DNA of 64,000 bases from Apostichopus japonicus (Eukaryota > Echinodermata > Holothuroidea > Aspidochirotida > Stichopodidae): contig NC_092570.1 in the NCBI RefSeq assembly GCF_037975245.1, positions 5,831,001 through 5,895,000 of the forward strand, written 5' to 3'. Each line of letters opens with the position of its first letter. Position 1 is the stretch's first letter. Made by a program: the position numbers and the translations under genes. Below are positions 62,601 to 64,000 of this stretch, one piece after another. The notes below the pieces were generated by a model that saw only the letters and a program-made list of their open reading frames with translations, had not been told where the DNA came from and made no database searches.

Positions 62601-63769
62601 CTTGAACATGCTTAAGCATGAAAAGAGCGCTATATAAATTTGGTAAATAATAATAATAATATCTATTAGTTAATAAGTCGATCTGACAGATCTTGTCTCA
62701 CTGTGATAGCATCTGTTATGTAAAACCATGTAACAAGACAGAGCATAAAACAGGGTTTCCCTTCATCTGTGGGAGAGTGAATTTACGATAGTCGCATTTC
62801 CTTGCAACACATTTCAGCATTTACTTCCCAAGTTTAAGCCTTACCACAATCAGGGAGAATCTCCCACCAGTTTCCAGGATCCCCGCCCTCATCTAGACAG
62901 GCCCTAGAATAGACTCTCAGGTTGGTGCATAGGGCTTCAGCCTTGTCTTCCATGACACAGGCATCCGTTAGACAAGTGTCGAATATGGCAGAGGGATCCG
63001 AGAAAGCGTGGCACTCTGCAAACGGACCTGTTCATTGTGAAAGATGAGTACAGTGTCAGGGGAACCATAACAGGGATGTGCTCACGCTGGGTGGCACTGA
63101 GCAGCCCCGCCCAGCACTAAAAATTACCGCCCAGCACTGTCTTAAAAATTGTGAATCCCGCCCAGCACTATTCACATCTAAAATCCTGACATTCCTAACA
63201 ATATATTCAACAAAAATTGGGCCTAGTCTTTGCCAAAATCATACAGACTAATAATGCATCAGTTTTGCATGCGAGAAACGTTACTTACGGCTCTCAATCG
63301 GTCCCTAGTAAAATCTCTTTGAAACAAACTAATAACTTTTACCAGGTATGTAATGTATTTCACTAAAAAAAATTAAAAATGTTAATTGTTAGCAAAATTA
63401 GTACTTGTGTATGTGCTTAAAATGCTACACAAGTAGTGCCAGCATTTGGCATCTGAGCACCTTAAAGAACAAAAAAGGAAAATCGTTTACTTAGATGAGA
63501 TTGCAATAGAACAGATGAAAAGTTGGTCAATCAGAAGAAAGCACATTTCTATTGATTTTTTCAGTTGGATTAGAAAAATACCGTCTAAAAATGTCTAAAT
63601 GGAACAAACTTTCATCCGACTTACCAGAGACATGCGTTAAGACGCTACAGCTCTCTTCTGCATTTTTCTTGTCTTCTGAGCCTTCTTTACAGGGTTCCTC
63701 TCCTTCATCCTCGTCACAAGTTCTTTCGCCATTTGACCAGGCGTTGCCAAATTCAGCGACATTGGTTGC
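36394..63769 (-). CDS. Large secreted VWD-C8-TIL protein with C-terminal fibrinogen-related domain (3' part, 30 exons; 5' end outside window)
   Basis: Thirty exons, 6084 coding bases (2027 residues and a stop), keep one frame through every GT..AG junction. The domain order is four times C8-TIL-TILa-VWD, then C8-TIL-TILa-fibrinogen-related domain. This module is that of IgGFc-binding protein, zonadhesin and gel-forming mucins, which are secreted, disulfide-rich, multimerising proteins of mucus or extracellular matrix. A similar extracellular role is inferred; the precise function is unknown. Each cassette uses six exons with fixed phases, so it expanded by duplication of a six-exon block. The ending in a fibrinogen-related domain is not found in the vertebrate members just named. 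Seven splice junctions lie in tandem repeat arrays. The signal peptide and first modules lie beyond 64000. The cassettes are described separately below. Confidence 0.92.
38671..39327 (-). repeat. 45-bp tandem array carrying the TIL exon 3' edge and splice donor (14 copies)
   Basis: Each unit on the minus strand reads exon end ...GAATACGGTATCATAGAC then GTAAGTTAATCATA. The last unit on the right is the real exon edge (donor after 39292); 14 further copies fill the following intron. Most copies keep GTAAGT or GTATGT; three have lost it (CTAAGT or similar near 38975, 39020, 39065). Reading through any copy meets TAA directly after the donor. Confidence 0.93.
40390..41225 (-). repeat. About 75-90-bp tandem array carrying the C8 exon 3' edge and splice donor
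   Basis: Units share, on the minus strand, GAGGTACAAGCCAGAGATAT, TACCTCAATAACAC and the donor-like ATGGTGAGTAG. They are copies of the end of the real C8 exon (GAGGCACAAGCTGGAGATAG ... AACCCTAATG, donor after 41177). About eight good and two decayed units are seen; some carry ATGATGAGTAG, with the donor lost. Confidence 0.88.
41930..47165 (-). CDS. Cassette D: C8, TIL, TILa and divergent VWD exons (6 exons)
   Basis: Exons: C8 47165-47024 and 46353-46174, TIL 45377-45175, TILa 44265-44091, VWD 43411-43110 and 42085-41930. The VWD is the most diverged: [20 protein letters not shown] has NNLR in place of GDPH, the first exon is 27 bases shorter than those of A and C, and the second exon has [15 protein letters not shown], losing the first cysteine of CGLCG. 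It therefore probably neither autocleaves nor multimerises in the usual way. The TIL exon donor at 45175 is the edge of a 71-bp tandem array. The reading frame is intact, so this is divergence and not decay. Confidence 0.88.
42634..42996 (-). mobile_element. 365-bp MITE, copy 2
   Basis: The full-length ends TTGAAGGGTGTGAAGACTCG and GGGCGAGTCTCCAATGCCTT mark the same element as at 57051-57417. It lies in the intron splitting the cassette D VWD, about 115 bases downstream of the first VWD exon. Confidence 0.8.
44330..44690. repeat. Two-copy 180-bp tandem repeat
   Basis: Recurring GAGGTAGTATATAC.TCAT and CATTATATATTAG.TATG at about 44455 and 44605. It lies in the intron upstream of the cassette D TILa exon. 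No splice site is included. Confidence 0.55.
44757..45190 (-). repeat. 71-bp tandem array carrying the TIL exon 3' edge and splice donor (6 units)
   Basis: Nearly identical 71-base units on the minus strand contain CCTACATCTCGGTATAAAGA, a copy of the real exon edge CCTACATCTCG then GTAAAAAGATC (donor after 45175). The high identity between units suggests recent expansion. Copied donors read GTATAA where the real one reads GTAAAA. Confidence 0.92.
46565..46680. repeat. G-rich 17-18-bp minisatellite
   Basis: About six copies of a unit like GGGATAGGGTGTGGGAGG in the intron downstream of the cassette D first C8 exon (between 47024 and 46353). The G-rich plus strand could form four-stranded structures; this is inference. 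Confidence 0.8.
47814..51804 (-). CDS. Cassette C: C8, TIL, TILa and VWD exons (6 exons)
   Basis: Exons: C8 51804-51660 and 51349-51167, TIL 50628-50426, TILa 49706-49532, VWD 48931-48603 and 47972-47814. This is the most regular cassette: the VWD opens [20 protein letters not shown] (intact GDPH) and its second exon carries [16 protein letters not shown] (intact CGLCG). It is the best candidate for a VWD that still autocleaves and takes part in disulfide exchange. No repeat array touches its splice sites. Confidence 0.93.
53228..58688 (-). CDS. Cassette B: C8, TIL, TILa and VWD exons (6 exons)
   Basis: Exons: C8 58688-58544 and 57757-57566, TIL 56465-56257, TILa 55315-55141, VWD 54976-54654 and 53404-53228. 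The VWD opens [12 protein letters not shown], so the GDPH autoproteolysis motif known from mucins and IgGFc-binding protein is intact. The CGLCG position is changed to CGLFGSANG, losing one cysteine. The TILa exon can end at 55144 or 55141, because two in-frame donors lie side by side (GTAGTAAGT); 55141 gives the 175-base length shared by the TILa exons of cassettes A, C and D. Confidence 0.9.
53455..53700. repeat. AT, CT and TA microsatellites with a B-box-containing SINE remnant
   Basis: Runs of TA and CT dinucleotides flank a minus-strand segment GTGGTTCGAATCCCAGTGGA (about 53586-53605), a good polymerase III B box, which suggests a tRNA-derived SINE whose head is broken. The word AACGGATTACATATGTTTGT at 53630 recurs at 53931, so about 300 bases lie between direct copies. 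Confidence 0.5.
53700..53960 (-). mobile_element. Penelope-like fragment with second hammerhead-like fold
   Basis: At 53761-53801 the minus strand folds as stem I TATTG/CAATA, core CTGACGA, stem II GGTCCC-AAG-GGGACC, GAAA and triplet TTC. The block lies between 30-bp direct repeats at 53630 and 53931. No coding part survives. Assignment to Penelope-like elements rests on this structure and is tentative. Confidence 0.4.
53994..54024. repeat. 31-bp perfect palindrome
   Basis: GGAATCCTGCAAAAT, one central A, then ATTTTGCAGGATTCC. It lies in the intron between the two VWD exons of cassette B, beside the repeat debris at 53700-53960. Role unknown. Confidence 0.85.
57051..57417 (-). mobile_element. 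365-bp MITE, copy 3 (best preserved)
   Basis: The terminal inverted repeats AAAGGTATTGAAGACTCGCG and GGGCGAGTCTTCAATGCCTT are intact, inside TTTAAA at both ends (the duplication could be TTTAAA or TTAA). It lies in the intron between the second C8 exon and TIL exon of cassette B, about 150 bases from the C8 exon. Confidence 0.85.
58880..59470 (-). repeat. 85-bp tandem array carrying the VWD exon 3' edge and splice donor (7 copies)
   Basis: Each unit holds the last 46 or so coding bases of the VWD exon ([16 protein letters not shown]) and its donor CAACTTGTAAGTATTATATG. Copies of the donor are at about 58911, 58991, 59075, 59160, 59245 and 59330; the real one follows 59416. Units are nearly identical. 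An 85-base period shifts frame, so using a decoy would break the protein. Confidence 0.93.
59416..63769 (-). CDS. Cassette A: C8, TIL, TILa and VWD exons (6 exons)
   Basis: Exons: C8 first half 63769-63625 ([11 protein letters not shown]), C8 second half 63027-62845 ([20 protein letters not shown]), TIL 61521-61322 ([20 protein letters not shown] to [13 protein letters not shown]), TILa 60917-60743 ([14 protein letters not shown]), VWD first half 60266-59938 and second half 59571-59416. Lengths are 145, 183, 200, 175, 329 and 156. The VWD begins [15 protein letters not shown]: the autocleavage motif GDPH is changed to GNPH. The CGLCG motif is present as CGMCGTC. Four of the splice sites (donors of TIL, TILa and VWD exon 2, and the TIL acceptor) are embedded in tandem repeats. 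Confidence 0.92.
60525..60770 (-). repeat. About 68-bp tandem array carrying the TILa exon 3' edge and splice donor (4 copies)
   Basis: Units on the minus strand contain GTACATGTGAAAGAGGTAGG and TGTAGGTTAAATGCAGGTGA. The rightmost one is the real exon edge (donor after 60743); three diverged copies follow, two with GAAAGAAGTAGG and one with AAAAGAGGTAGATG. Confidence 0.85.
61141..61330 (-). repeat. About 90-bp tandem array starting at the TIL exon splice donor
   Basis: The real junction TATATTCAG then GTAGCTATGTCAAACTTCAT (donor after 61322) is copied twice downstream as CTCCAGGTAGTTATGTCAAA near 61230 and CTCCAGGTAGTTTTGAGTC near 61143. Poly-G runs lie inside the units. The match lies mostly on the intron side. 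Confidence 0.75.
61500..62060 (-). repeat. Tandem repeat of the TIL exon 5' edge and splice acceptor
   Basis: The real exon start reads GTTCCAG then AACCGCCTTG and, 30 bases on, GATCCTTGCGGATCAGCCTG. Diverged copies occur upstream on the minus strand near 61787-61850 and 61925-62000 (GATCCTTGTGAATCAGCCTA, preceded by TTTGGAACCAACTTG), with weaker traces near 61640-61760. In the copies checked the acceptor AG has been lost. Confidence 0.7.
62585..62660. mobile_element. Short repeat 3' end with AT-rich simple tail
   Basis: AAAGCGCTCTTGAACATGCT ... AAAAGAGCGCTATATAAATT followed by AATAATAATAAT. This GCGCTATATAAAT plus trinucleotide tail is a common 3' end of SINE and LINE families in many marine animals. 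Only the end is left. Confidence 0.5.
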
Positions 63770-64000
63770 CTTTGTTAAAAATGTATAAAATGTATAAAAA
63801 TGTATTTGTTTAAAAATGTATAAAAAAGAAGAAGGAATAAAACGAAAACAATTTAAGGATTAAATATCTAATGATAGTTCTACAAATTACACTAATAAAA
63901 TATTTAACAACAGCAATGATATTGTAGAACATGGCCCCTAATTCACATTCTGAAAATTTGCATAAAATTATCTTGAAAGGCACTAGAGACTATTGAAAAA

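Overview
This is a eukaryotic, intron-rich, AT-rich window. It looks like an animal genome, most likely a marine invertebrate deuterostome such as an echinoderm or hemichordate. The basis is the introns (mostly 0.3-3 kb with GT..AG ends), full-length animal orthologues of AIFM2/FSP1 and GRTP1, a large VWD-C8-TIL secreted-protein gene, and dense hAT, SINE, LINE and Penelope-like debris. The species assignment is inference only.

Three genes are present, all on the minus strand. (1) Positions 4443-10407: an AIFM2/FSP1-like NAD(P)H-quinone oxidoreductase, rebuilt here from six exons into a complete 373-residue reading frame. (2) Positions 19996-30457: a GRTP1-like TBC-domain Rab GAP, rebuilt from seven exons into a complete 336-residue frame. 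(3) Positions 36394-63769 and beyond the right edge: the 3' part of a large secreted protein gene. Thirty exons are placed (6084 coding bases, frame continuous through every junction). They encode four complete C8-TIL-TILa-VWD cassettes, then a fifth C8-TIL-TILa run that leads into a C-terminal fibrinogen-related domain instead of a VWD.

Positions 1-2853, 10.5-19.8 kb and 30.5-36.2 kb are intergenic. They hold three non-autonomous hAT elements with perfect 8-bp target duplications, a near-perfect 230-bp palindrome inside one of them, a tRNA-derived SINE nested in a decayed tandem repeat, LINE 3' ends and hairpins. A roughly 365-bp inverted-repeat element family has four copies in the introns of all three genes.

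The most unusual structure is in the third gene. Six 5' splice sites and one 3' splice site sit inside tandem repeat arrays whose unit contains the exon edge together with the splice signal, so the introns start with several to fourteen copies of their own splice donor. The two other genes show nothing like this. A second point of interest is a hammerhead-ribozyme-like fold found in two unrelated repeat sequences that share core and layout but have different stems.
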